From: Flavobacterium sp. WC2421
GTDB lineage: Bacteria; Bacteroidota; Bacteroidia; Flavobacteriales; Flavobacteriaceae
Length of the DNA stretch: 64,000 bases
Assembly (NCBI RefSeq): GCF_040822115.1
Contig: NZ_CP162004.1
Span: forward strand, 3,457,001 to 3,521,000
Direction: 5' to 3'
In this document: piece after piece, positions 45,626 through 56,100 of the stretch
Position numbering within the stretch: position 1 is the stretch's first letter
How the letters are laid out: each line of letters opens with the position of its first letter
Position numbers and translations under genes: made by a program
Notes under the pieces: generated by a model
Database searches by the model: none
What the model saw: the letters and a program-made list of their open reading frames with translations, nothing else
What the model was told of the DNA's origin: nothing

Positions 45626-46214
45626 ATAAAATGAATTAGATTATTTGAAATTAAATCAGAATATGGGGTATTTATTCTAATTAATATTTGTATGCATTAA
45701 AATACATTGGTCTTTACAAAAATAAAATTAATTTCCAATTATACATGTATTTAGAGTTATAATATCCTAATAATTAAATTTTTAAAGCTTCTTAAATTCA
45801 TAGTTACATATTCTAAGGCATGTATTATTTCGATAATGGATTTTAACTGTTTCGATATCAAATGAATAAATTCTAGTTTTACTATTTATTATTTAAAATA
45901 TTTAAAAAACACCCAAAGTTTATAATTCACTACAAAAACAACATAAATACTTACAAAACAAGCTATTATGACTAAATTATATTCAAAAAAAATCATAATT
46001 TAACATTGAAAAAAAAATATTTGCTTAAATTTACGATATGTCCCTTTTATACAAGAAACAGGAATATCCTCTTGTATTTATCCGTTTCTAATGAACCCTA
46101 ATTTGCTTTGAATCCCTTTTAGAATTTTTCTATATATGGCTTAGTCAATCTGTTATTCATTTGTTTTTTAAGTTAGAATACCAACCACCTTACATTTTAA
46201 ATATTTAAAACGAT
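45626..46214. other. Divergent intergenic region between signalling operon and PEP synthase
   Basis: A 589-bp AT-rich gap. I see no small ORF of convincing length. One notable structure is a hairpin at 46049-46077: ATACAAG and CTTGTAT as outer arms and AGGA-ATA-TCCT inside. It lacks a T-run and may be a regulatory fold or protein site upstream of the PEP synthase gene. No exact TTG-N19-TAnnTTTG pair was found on either strand. Confidence 0.5.
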
Positions 46215-48629
46215 ATGGAAAATTCAAAACTTATTCTTTTTTTCGACCAAATTAGCATAACGGATATTGAAATTGTGGGAGGTAAAAATGCCTCATTAGG
46301 TGAAATGTATAATCAATTGAATCCTTTGGGTGTAGCTATTCCTAATGGTTTTGCTGTTACTGCCAATGCATATCGTTTTTTTAGAAAAAAAAACCATCTT
46401 GAAGACACCTTAAACGAATTACTCTTTTCACTTGATACAAAAAATTATTCGAATCTTTCCGAAATTGGGAAAAAAGCAAGGCAAATTATTTTATCAGCTA
46501 AGATTCCAGATACCATTAAAACTGAAATTGATACTGCATACCAATTGCTTTGTAAGCAAACAGGTATTGACAATGTAGGCGTAGCGGTCCGAAGTAGCGC
46601 AACTGCTGAGGATTTACCTACAGCTAGTTTTGCAGGGCAAATGGAGTCTTTTTTAAATATTTCAGGAAAGGAACAATTATGGGACGCTTTACTTCATTGC
46701 TATGCCTCCCTTTTTACAGATCGCGCCATTAAATACCGCCATGACATGAATTTTACTAAAATAGATATTGCTATTTCGGTAGGTGTTCAACAAATGGTTC
46801 GAAGTGATAAAGCATCATCCGGCGTGGCTTTTACCATCGATCCGGATACAGGTTTTCAAAATACAATTATCATTAATGGTTGTTGGGGATTAGGGGAAAA
46901 CATTGTTAAGGGAACAATTACTCCAGATGAATGGATGGTTTTTAAACCCACTTTACAAAATAAAAACTTCAACCCTATACTAAAAAAACGTTGTGGAAGG
47001 AAAGAGTTCACCATGATTTATACCGAAAAATCAAAAATAAGCTCTGCCGAAAATACCATTGTAAATATCTCTACTCCAATAGAAAAACAAAACCAATATG
47101 CATTGAATGATAGTGAAGTAATACAACTAGCGCAATGGTGTAAAACAATAGAACTACATTACAAGAAACCAATGGATATTGAATGGGCAAAAGACGGTAT
47201 AAATAATCAGTTATACATAGTGCAAGCAAGACCAGAAACCATTTATGGGACAATTAAAAGGAAAATAAGAGAAATTTATAAACTCAAGGAAAAAGGGACT
47301 TTAATAACGCAAGGAATAGCTCTTGGGGACAAAATTGCTAGCGGTAAAGCTCGAATTCTTAATAATCCTCAAGAAGGTAATTTATTACTTGAAGGTGAAA
47401 TCCTAGTGACTGATATGACCAATCCCGACTGGGATCCAATAATGAAAAAAGCTTCGGCTATCATTACCAATAAAGGGGGGCGTACCAGCCACGCCGCGAT
47501 TGTAGCTCGAGAACTAGGAACCGTTGCTGTGGTGGGAACTGGAGATGCAACTCAATGTATAAAAAACGGGCAATTAGTTACCGTTTCCTGCGCCGAAGGT
47601 AAAGAGGGCAATGTATATAATGGTCAGTTAAAATGGGAAGTGACTGAGCATGATTTTAGTCAATTAGCAATGCCCGAAACAGAGCCCATGTTTATCCTTG
47701 CTGATCCTGAGCGCGCGTTCGAGCTCAGTTTTTATCCAAATAAAGGTGTGGGTTTAATGCGAATGGAATTTGTCATTTCAAACGTTATAAAAATTCATCC
47801 ATTGGCATTATGTGAACCTGAAAAAATAACTGATAAAACTATAAATGCAGAAATTCAAACACTTACAAAAGGCTATCAAGACGGCAAAAAATATTTTATA
47901 GATCAATTGGCCGAAGCTGTAGCTACTGTAGCCGCTGCATTCTACCCCAAAGAAGTTATTGTTCGCATGAGTGATTTTAAAAGCAATGAATATGCAAATC
48001 TTATTGGTGGAAAATATTACGAACCTAAAGAGGAAAATCCCATGATTGGTTTTCGTGGCGCCTCTCGTTATTACAGTGATTTTTATCGAAAAGGATTCGC
48101 TTTAGAGTGCAAAGCCATGAAAAAAGTGAGAAATCAAATGGGTTTAAAGAACGTGAAATTGATGATTCCTTTTTGCAGAACAATTGAGGAAGGGGAAAAA
48201 GTACTTGCCGAAATGGCAAAAAATGGCTTAACCCAAGGCGAAAACAATCTAGAAATTTATGTTATGATTGAAATTCCGAGTAATGTCATCTTAGCCGATG
48301 AATTTGCTACTCTTTTTGATGGATTTTCGATTGGGTCCAATGATTTAACACAACTTACATTGGGTTTAGACCGAGATTCTGAATTGGTAAGTTATTTATT
48401 TAGCGAACAAAATTTAGCTGTAAAAACTTTAATCAGAGAAACAATAAGTGCTGCCAAACGCAATAAGATAAAAGTGGGGCTTTGCGGTCAAGCCCCAAGT
48501 GATATTCCAAAATTCGCACAGTTTTTAGTCGAAGAAGGAATTGATAGTATTTCCTTTAATCCAGATGCCTTAATAAAAGGAATTGAAAATATATTGGAAG
48601 CCGAAAAGAAAAATAAAGTACGCCTATAA
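46215..48629 (+). CDS. ppsA: Phosphoenolpyruvate synthase
   Basis: An 804-residue enzyme that makes PEP from pyruvate and ATP (pyruvate, water dikinase). The N-terminal ATP-grasp domain shows VGGKNASLGEMY, VAVRSSATAEDLPTASFAGQ and DIEWAKDG. The phosphohistidine swivelling domain contains GGRTSHAAIVARELG, with the catalytic His. The C-terminal PEP-binding TIM barrel has VRMSDFKSNEY, GSNDLTQLTLGLDRD and GLCGQAPSD. The gene leads a plus-strand series that includes OsmC, D-lactate dehydrogenase and a site-2 protease. A hairpin terminator follows, so it is probably monocistronic. Confidence 0.94.
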   Translation: MENSKLILFFDQISITDIEIVGGKNASLGEMYNQLNPLGVAIPNGFAVTANAYRFFRKKNHLEDTLNELLFSLDTKNYSNLSEIGKKARQIILSAKIPDTIKTEIDTAYQLLCKQTGIDNVGVAVRSSATAEDLPTASFAGQMESFLNISGKEQLWDALLHCYASLFTDRAIKYRHDMNFTKIDIAISVGVQQMVRSDKASSGVAFTIDPDTGFQNTIIINGCWGLGENIVKGTITPDEWMVFKPTLQNKNFNPILKKRCGRKEFTMIYTEKSKISSAENTIVNISTPIEKQNQYALNDSEVIQLAQWCKTIELHYKKPMDIEWAKDGINNQLYIVQARPETIYGTIKRKIREIYKLKEKGTLITQGIALGDKIASGKARILNNPQEGNLLLEGEILVTDMTNPDWDPIMKKASAIITNKGGRTSHAAIVARELGTVAVVGTGDATQCIKNGQLVTVSCAEGKEGNVYNGQLKWEVTEHDFSQLAMPETEPMFILADPERAFELSFYPNKGVGLMRMEFVISNVIKIHPLALCEPEKITDKTINAEIQTLTKGYQDGKKYFIDQLAEAVATVAAAFYPKEVIVRMSDFKSNEYANLIGGKYYEPKEENPMIGFRGASRYYSDFYRKGFALECKAMKKVRNQMGLKNVKLMIPFCRTIEEGEKVLAEMAKNGLTQGENNLEIYVMIEIPSNVILADEFATLFDGFSIGSNDLTQLTLGLDRDSELVSYLFSEQNLAVKTLIRETISAAKRNKIKVGLCGQAPSDIPKFAQFLVEEGIDSISFNPDALIKGIENILEAEKKNKVRL

Positions 48630-48680
48630 GTAATCAAAAAAAAGAAATTATGGTCAAAAAAATTAAAGAATCAAGATTGA

Positions 48681-48711
48681 AAATAAACTACTGTATCGAG
48701 TTTATTTTTTA
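48681..48711 (+). terminator. Terminator after ppsA
   Basis: AAATAAACT pairs with AGTTTATTT around a 9-base loop and continues into T. It is AT-rich but well placed 52 bp after the stop codon. Confidence 0.65.
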
Positions 48712-48808
48712 TATAAAACCTTTCTAAAATACTAGTCTATAACAACTAAAAATCGCTATTCCTGTTGTTTTATTTCAAATTAATTATTAATAACTAAACC
48801 TATTTAAT

Positions 48809-49276
48809 ATGCAGACTTACGAAGTAAATTTAAAATGTAAAGACAATAGAAGCGGATTTTTAATTTCATCCGTATTTCCTCAAAATTCAGAAAAAGAGAC
48901 ACCGCTTGAGTTACCAAAAACGATGAAAGATATCTGGTCTCCCGAGCATTTATTGCTTTCCTCTTTAAACAGCTGTCTAATGACTACTTTTTTATCCAAA
49001 GCCGAAAATGCTAATATTCAATTTGTAAGTTTTGAAAGTAGTTCCAGCTGTTCTATTGAAGTCATAAAAGGAAAAAATATAATAAGTGAAATTACGCTAA
49101 GACCAAAAGTAGTTATTCCCTATTTCCAAAATCCAGAACAGGTTAAATACATTTTGGAAATGAGCAAAAATTCCTGTTTGATTTCAAACATCATTAAAAC
49201 AAATATTAGATTAGAACCCGAAGTAAGTATTGAACTCACACTCATTTCTAAAGAAGAAAAATATGATTTTGGATAA
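48809..49276 (+). CDS. OsmC-like peroxiredoxin
   Basis: A 155-residue OsmC/Ohr fold protein. The two redox cysteines are in SSLNSCLMTTFLS (about residue 57) and MSKNSCLISNI (about 121), at the positions expected for peroxide-reducing OsmC proteins. The segment IWSPEHLLLSSLNSC is the family signature (xxxPxxLLxxAlxxC). It detoxifies organic hydroperoxides in the cytosol. It is separated from ppsA by about 180 bp and from the dehydrogenase by 156 bp, so each probably has its own promoter. Confidence 0.9.
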   Translation: MQTYEVNLKCKDNRSGFLISSVFPQNSEKETPLELPKTMKDIWSPEHLLLSSLNSCLMTTFLSKAENANIQFVSFESSSSCSIEVIKGKNIISEITLRPKVVIPYFQNPEQVKYILEMSKNSCLISNIIKTNIRLEPEVSIELTLISKEEKYDFG

Positions 49277-49432
49277 AAACAAAAAATTCTAAGAGCCCCA
49301 AAAGTATTACAACTAACCTCTGATTATGTGGTTATTACCAACTGTAAAAGGCTTACCTTACTATTTGAATAACAAATTGAAGCCAATATAATTACAATTC
49401 TTATGGGTTGTGTTAAATAAAATACCAAAATC

Positions 49433-50425
49433 ATGAAAATATTAATGTACAGCACCTTCGACTTTGAAAAACCATTTATAGAAAAAGCTAAACATGGCAA
49501 GCTAGAATTAGTTTATACTTCTAAAAACCTAAACCATGATACAGTGGATCTAGCTAAAGGTTTTGAAGGGATATCTCTTTTTACATCAGATATTGCAAAT
49601 AGTACAATGCTAGAAAAATTGTACCATTTGGGAATAAAATACATTGCTTTACGTACTGTGGGCCATGATCATATTGATTTAAAAAAAGCTAGGTCATTAG
49701 GAATAAAAGTTGCAAATGTGCCTGAATACTCCCCTTTTTCGATTGCTGAACATGCAGTTGCTTTACTTATGGCACTAAACAGGAAAATAGTTCTAGGTCA
49801 AAAACTAATGGAAATGGGAGATTATCGTTTGGATAATTTGGTAGGTTTTGATCTACATGGAAAGACAGTGGGCATTATTGGAACTGGAAAAATAGGTAGC
49901 GCTTTTGCTAAAATAATGCACGGATTTGGATGTACCCTTCTCGCCTATGATCCCTTTATAAATGAAGAACTGATTCAACAAACCAAAATTCGGTATTGTA
50001 ATTTAGAAGAATTATGTCAAAGTGCAGATGTGATTTCCATCCATTGCCCATTGAATGTAGATTCTAAATATATGTTTAATAAATCCATTTTTTCTCAAAT
50101 GAAAAAAGGGGTTGTTTTTATAAATACGGCGCGCGGAATGATTGTGAATACTGAGGATTTAATAGAGGCTATCAACAAAGGTATTATTAGCGCAGTAGGT
50201 CTTGATGTTTATGACAAAGAAAGACCTATCTTTTTTAAAAACCACATTAGTGAAAAATTTACGGATCATGTGTATACGATTCTTCGTTCTCTTCCCAACG
50301 TATTAATTACGGGGCATCAAGGGTTTTTATCTAACGAAGCCTTACAGGGAATCGCAAATACTACTATGGCCAATTTAAATGCTTGGGCGTACAATAGTAT
50401 TTGTGAAAACGAACTTGAAAAATGA
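49433..50425 (+). CDS. D-lactate dehydrogenase (2-hydroxyacid dehydrogenase)
   Basis: A 330-residue NAD-dependent D-2-hydroxyacid dehydrogenase, close to LdhA. The Rossmann motif is GKTVGIIGTGKIGSAFA (about 142-158). The catalytic Arg lies in FINTARGMIVN, the Glu in GLDVYDKERPIFF, and the His in ITGHQGFLSNEAL. Substrate-binding IALRTVGHDHIDL is typical of lactate-specific members. It reduces pyruvate to D-lactate during oxygen shortage. The neighbours ppsA and osmC fit a shared stress or low-oxygen response (inference). Confidence 0.92.
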   Translation: MKILMYSTFDFEKPFIEKAKHGKLELVYTSKNLNHDTVDLAKGFEGISLFTSDIANSTMLEKLYHLGIKYIALRTVGHDHIDLKKARSLGIKVANVPEYSPFSIAEHAVALLMALNRKIVLGQKLMEMGDYRLDNLVGFDLHGKTVGIIGTGKIGSAFAKIMHGFGCTLLAYDPFINEELIQQTKIRYCNLEELCQSADVISIHCPLNVDSKYMFNKSIFSQMKKGVVFINTARGMIVNTEDLIEAINKGIISAVGLDVYDKERPIFFKNHISEKFTDHVYTILRSLPNVLITGHQGFLSNEALQGIANTTMANLNAWAYNSICENELEK

Positions 50426-50755
50426 TATCCTAAAATAAAAGCAAATCCCAAAAATTTTTACTAAAAATAACTTCTGATAAATTAGTGCTTACTTCCAGTT
50501 ATTGAAGCACAAAACTATTCGCACTAAAAGAATAAATCCAATCGACACTTTAATAGCAAGTATTATTCAAATAAATCAGTTTTGAATAATACCAAAATTC
50601 TTAATAAACAATACCGACTATTCTTCAGAAAAAAGTCGTAAATTAGTAACGCATTGATTCCCATAATCTTTCGCTTAAACCTGCATTTTTTGATTTTCAT
50701 AATTGACACATTTTTTTTCTAATTATGCTTTTTAAAGCATTTAAAAAAAAGAGAA
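50426..50755. other. Intergenic region upstream of the site-2 protease gene
   Basis: A 330-bp AT-rich gap. The only clear structure is a perfect palindrome ATGCTTT-TT-AAAGCAT at 50725-50740, ending 15 bp before the start codon, which could sequester the translation start or bind a regulator. No small gene or exact promoter consensus was found. Confidence 0.5.
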
Positions 50756-51856
50756 ATGAAAGGATCATTTAAACTTGGAAAAGTAGCAGGAATTGGTTTG
50801 TTCATTCATTGGACCTTCTCATTACTACTCCTATTTATCATATTTGTCAATTACCGTTCAGGATATAATATCCTTCAAATAACGTGGTCTATTGCTTTTA
50901 TTCTTTCTATATTTATTACTGTTGTTTTACATGAATTAGGTCATGCTTTAGCAGCAAAAAACTATGGAATTAAAACCAAAGATATTACGTTGCTTCCTAT
51001 TGGCGGATTAGCCAGGTTAGAAAAACTTCCCGAAAAACCAATAGAAGAATTAATCGTTGCATTTGCTGGTCCGATGGTCAATCTTTTTTTGGCACTATTG
51101 ACCAGTTTTTTTGTTACAGTACCCGAAAATGAAGAACTTCTTATGACTCAATTATCAGGAGGAATTAACTCGCACAACTTCCTCTTGAATTTCTTAATCG
51201 TTAATTTAGCGTTAGCTATTTTTAATTTAATTCCAGCATTCCCAATGGATGGAGGGCGCATTTTAAGAGCGCTCTTGGCATTTAAATTTCAACGACATAC
51301 TGCAACTAAAATTGCAGCTCGAATAGGCCAATTATTAGCAATAGGTTTTATATTTATTGGTTTTTTCTCCAATCCGTTTTTAATTTTCATAGGCATTTTT
51401 GTCATTTTGGGTGCGCAAATGGAAACCGAATATACTGCCTCGAAATACCTTCTTAAAGGCTACACAGTGCGGGACGTAGTCATGAAACAATACCAAACTA
51501 TTGATGCAAATCAACCCATAAAAAGAGCTATAGAATTACTTTTAGACAGTCAATCCAAGATTTTTTTAATAACCGCGAATAGCCAACCTGTAGGAACCCT
51601 AAATAGAGATCAAATAATAATAGCTCTTTCTGAAAAAGGCGAGAATACTCCCATAGTCAATGCGATGAACAAAAACTTAGTTTTCTTAAATATAGAAACT
51701 CTACTTGCGGATATTTTTGAGTTGGTTTATCATAATAAATCTAATTTGATGTTAGTCATGGAGAACAATCAACTTGTGGGTACTTTGGATACTGAAAATC
51801 TTTTAGAGTTTATATTAATTAAAGAAGTAAAACAAAAAGGTGCTTATGCTAATTAA
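50756..51856 (+). CDS. Site-2 protease family (M50) metalloprotease with CBS domains
   Basis: A 366-residue inner-membrane protease. The zinc motif HELGH is at 59-63 in VVLHELGHALAAKNYG, and the second metal motif is in LIPAFPMDGGRILRALLAF (about 158-176). About five to six membrane segments occupy residues 1-220. A pair of CBS domains follows (about 235-290 and 300-355: VRDVVMKQYQTIDANQPI, GTLDTENLLEF), which bind adenine nucleotides and may gate the protease by energy charge. This is the S2P/CBS arrangement known from archaea and many bacteria. It overlaps the next gene by 17 bp. Confidence 0.92.
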   Translation: MKGSFKLGKVAGIGLFIHWTFSLLLLFIIFVNYRSGYNILQITWSIAFILSIFITVVLHELGHALAAKNYGIKTKDITLLPIGGLARLEKLPEKPIEELIVAFAGPMVNLFLALLTSFFVTVPENEELLMTQLSGGINSHNFLLNFLIVNLALAIFNLIPAFPMDGGRILRALLAFKFQRHTATKIAARIGQLLAIGFIFIGFFSNPFLIFIGIFVILGAQMETEYTASKYLLKGYTVRDVVMKQYQTIDANQPIKRAIELLLDSQSKIFLITANSQPVGTLNRDQIIIALSEKGENTPIVNAMNKNLVFLNIETLLADIFELVYHNKSNLMLVMENNQLVGTLDTENLLEFILIKEVKQKGAYAN

Positions 51857-53006
51857 CAATTACATTAAAAACGACATAGAAAAGGTAAAATTAGTTCATA
51901 GTGGAACCGATTATTTTTCACGTTTAGAATATATAATCCAAGAAGCAAAATATGAAATTCATCTTCAATATTATATCTTTAAGAATGATTCTATTGGAAA
52001 TAAAATCTTACAAGAATTAAAAAAAGCAGCAGTACGCAGGGTAAGAATCTATATTTTATTAGATGGTTTTGGTTCCTTTTCGTTTCCCAAAGATGTAATT
52101 GAGGAATTAACAAAAACTGGAATTAATTTTCGTTTTTTTTCTCCATTCCTATCCTCAAGCTCTTTATATATGGGCCGAAGATTACATCATAAAGTTGTTG
52201 TTGCGGATGACCAGGTAGTGTTAATTGGAGGAATTAATATAGCTGACAAATATGTGGGGTCCAAAGAAAATGGGGCCTGGCTCGATTATTCAGTGCAAAT
52301 AAATGACGTGAAAATTGCAAAAAAACTGCAATTACTTTGTAGAGACTTATTCTTTAAGAAAAAGTACTTCTTCAAAAGAAAAATAGAATCTGTCTTTAAT
52401 TCAGGGGAAGAAACTGCTGTCAGTATACTACAAAATGATTGGCTGAAAAGTAAAAACGAAATATACAATGCCTATATAGGTGCTTTTACACATGCTGAAA
52501 AAGAAATCACCATTGTGGGTAGCTATTTTTTGCCAGGTCGAAGACTTAATAATGCAATTAAAAAAGCAGCAAAAAACAAAGTAAAAATAAGATTAATCTT
52601 ATCTGGAAAATCAGATGTTCCACTTTCTAGAAGAGCGACTTACCATATTTATTCTACGTTACTTACCCATAACATCGAATTGTATGAATGGAATAAAACA
52701 ATACTTCATGGAAAAGCGGCCATTGTCGATAATTATTGGACAACTATTGGCTCATTTAATCTCAATAATTTAAGTTGTTATGGAAGTTTAGAAATGAATG
52801 TTGAAATCAAATCCATCCCATTTTCAAATACATTTCAACACCATCTAGATGAAATCATTTCACAAAGCCATAGAATAACACCTAAATCATTAAAAAAAGG
52901 AACAATGATTTCCCGTTTAAAAAATTATTTATCCTACTGGACCGCCAGGTTCATTCTTAATTTTGTTACCTATTTCCCAAATAAAAAATTTAAAAAATAC
53001 TACTAA
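51840..53006 (+). CDS. Phospholipase D family / cardiolipin synthase-like protein
   Basis: A 388-residue protein with two HKD motifs: LHHKVVVADDQVVLIGGIN (about 116-134) and LHGKAAIVDNYWTTIGSFN (about 286-304). This is the bacterial cardiolipin synthase (ClsB-like) pattern without the N-terminal membrane segments of ClsA. The reaction would be phosphatidyl transfer between two phosphatidylglycerols or with another alcohol. ATG 51840 or 51846 can start; the 17-bp overlap with the S2P gene suggests coupled translation. Confidence 0.9.
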   Translation: MLMLINNYIKNDIEKVKLVHSGTDYFSRLEYIIQEAKYEIHLQYYIFKNDSIGNKILQELKKAAVRRVRIYILLDGFGSFSFPKDVIEELTKTGINFRFFSPFLSSSSLYMGRRLHHKVVVADDQVVLIGGINIADKYVGSKENGAWLDYSVQINDVKIAKKLQLLCRDLFFKKKYFFKRKIESVFNSGEETAVSILQNDWLKSKNEIYNAYIGAFTHAEKEITIVGSYFLPGRRLNNAIKKAAKNKVKIRLILSGKSDVPLSRRATYHIYSTLLTHNIELYEWNKTILHGKAAIVDNYWTTIGSFNLNNLSCYGSLEMNVEIKSIPFSNTFQHHLDEIISQSHRITPKSLKKGTMISRLKNYLSYWTARFILNFVTYFPNKKFKKYY

Positions 53007-53198
53007 ATATCCAAAAAAAATAGGGAACTCCAATAGCCGTTAAAATTCCATTATTATAGCAATTCACTCTAGTTTGTTAAATAATCGTATGGGTTTTTAA
53101 TTTTTATATTAAAAATTTTAACGATTTGTTAATAGTATTAAACGCATAAAAACACAAATATGTATATATTTACTATCCAATAAATTAAACAAACAATT

Positions 53199-56100
53199 AT
53201 GAAGCATTTTTACTTAAAAAGGCAGTTCTTTCTTGTAGCTGTATTTACTTTTTTAAGTGTGATTTCCTTTGCTCAAGTTCCTACGTATTATAATGGAGCA
53301 AACATTAGCCAAACTGGAGATGCCTTAAAATCAAATCTTTCTAACCTAATAACCACTACACATACGACAAAGTTGTCGTATACACCTGGAGTTTGGGATG
53401 CATTAAAACAAACAGATTTAGATCCAAACGATCCAACAAAAGTTTTACTGATTTATGGTTATAATGATAGTGATTCTGATGTTACAAATGACCGAACTCG
53501 TTCTAAAGATCAAAATGGTGGAAACCAAGGCGATTGGAATAGAGAGCACATTTTTGCCAAATCATTAGGAAACCCTAATTTAGGTACTGATGGCCCAGGA
53601 AGTGATGCACATCATTTACGAGCTGCAGATGTTACTTTGAATGCAACTAGAAATAACTATCCCTTTGGTGATGGATCTGGAAATGCTAAATTAGTTAATG
53701 GTGCCTGGTATCCAGGAGATGAATGGAAAGGTGATGTTGCCCGTATGATTATGTACATGCACTTGCATTATGGTGCTCAATGTCTTCCTAGTGCCGTGAC
53801 CATCAGTTCACAAAACTACAGTGTTGATATGGCTGATATTCTATTAGAATGGAATGTTGAAGACCCTGTTTCTCAAGTAGAAATCAATAGAAATACAATA
53901 TTAGAAGGAGTTCAAGGAAATAGAAATCCTTTTATTGACAACCCTGCTTTTGCTACAGCAATTTGGGGAGGACCACAAGCTCAAAATAGATTTGATGGAA
54001 GTGTACAATTAGATACTGAGGCACCATCTGTTCCAGCAACTTTATATGCTACTAATACAACCCAAACTGGAACAACTTTAACTTGGGTTCAATCAACAGA
54101 TAATGTTGGTGTTTTGGGCTATCGAATTTATAATGGAACAGTACAAATTGCTTCATCATCAACAGCTAGTTATGTTTTAACTGGATTAACAGCGAATACA
54201 AATTATACCTTGTCAGTAAAAGCATTTGATGCAGCTGGAAACAATTCAACTGCTAGTAATAGTGTAGCGGTAACGACTCTAGTTAGTACGCCACCTACAA
54301 CTCCAGCAACTTCTGTTGTTTTCATTAACGAAATTCATTATGATAATGCAGGTGCTGATGTGGGTGAAGGTGTTGAAATTGCTGGAACTGCAGGAACCGA
54401 CTTAACAGGTTGGAGCATTATTCCTTATAATGGAAATGGTGGTGCATCGTACACTCCTATAGGAAGTTTATCCGGTGTAATTCCGAATCAATCTAATGGA
54501 TTTGGAACTATTTTCGTAGCCATAAGTGGATTACAAAATGGAGCTCCTGACGGACTTGCATTAGTAAATAACTTAGGAAATGCAATTCAGTTTTTAAGCT
54601 ACGAAGGCTCATTTGTTGCTACTAATGGTCCCGCAATCGGAATGACAAGCACGGATATTGGCGTTTCTCAAGCTGGAACCGAAGCAGTTGGTTTATCATT
54701 ACAACTGAAAGGGACTGGAAATCAATACAGTGATTTTACATGGCAAACCTCTGTAGCAAGCACGTATGGAAGCATCAATAACGGGCAATCATTCTCTACG
54801 GTTATCGAGCCTCTCGCGGCACCAACAAATTTTGTCGCTAGTAACATCACACAAACCGCGACTAATTTATCATGGGATGCAGCTACCTCTGCAGTATCGT
54901 ATGAAATTTATAGTGGAACTACTCAACTAGGAGCTACAACATCAACTACTTTTGACCTGACTGGGCTAACGGCTAATACGGTTTACAACTTAACAGTAGT
55001 AGCTTTAGATGCTGATGATAATTCTTCTGAAGCAAGTAATATAGTTACTATAACAACCTTAAACAATACTACGCCTACTCCAGCTGGAGCTGTTTTTATC
55101 AACGAAATTCACTATGATAATTCAGGGACAGATGTTGAAGAAGGAGTTGAAATTGCTGGTCTTGCAGGAACCGACTTAACAGGATGGAAAATTATTCCTT
55201 ACAATGGTAATGGTGGTGCTTCTTATACTCCAATAGGTAATTTATCTGGTAGTATTCCAGATCAATTAAATGGTTATGGTACTGTATCTGTAACTATAGC
55301 AGGATTACAAAATGGTTCTCCTGACGGAATTGCATTAGTAGATGCAAATAATAATGTAATTCAGTTTTTAAGCTACGAAGGTAGTTTTACTGCTACCAAT
55401 GGTCCTGCTGCAGGAATGACAAGTACTGATATTGGTATCATTGAAGCAAGTACTGCAACTGTTGGAAATTCACTTCAGCTAGTGGGTAAAGGAACAAAAT
55501 ATGCTGATTTTACATGGGAAGCAGCTGTAAGTACTTTCGGAAAAGTAAATAAAGGACAAAAATTTGGTGATTTAGTTTTCATCAATGAGATTCATTATGA
55601 CAATGCAGGAACAGATGTTGGTGAAGCAGTTGAAATTGCCGGTTATGCCGGAACTGACCTAACTGGATGGAGCATTATCCCTTATAATGGTTCAGGTGGA
55701 GCAAGCTATACCCCAATAGGAAATTTATCTGGTAGTATTCCAGATCAATTAAATGGTTATGGTACTGTATCTGTAAACATTGCTGGATTACAAAATGGTT
55801 CTCCTGACGGAATTGCATTAGTAGATGCTACTGGAAAAGTAATTCAGTTTTTAAGCTACGAAGGTAGTTTTACCGCTACTAATGGTCCTGCTGCAGGAAT
55901 GACAAGTACAGATATTGGTATTGCAGAAGCAAGTACAGCTGCACTAGGAACTTCATTACAATTAATAGGAGCAGGATATAACTATGCTGATTTTACTTGG
56001 CAAGCAGCCAATACTACTTTTGGAGCTATAAATAAAGGACAATTTTTTGGTGATGCTTCTGATATTTTAGTTGTAATTCCAATTGCTGAAGCAAGAAGTA

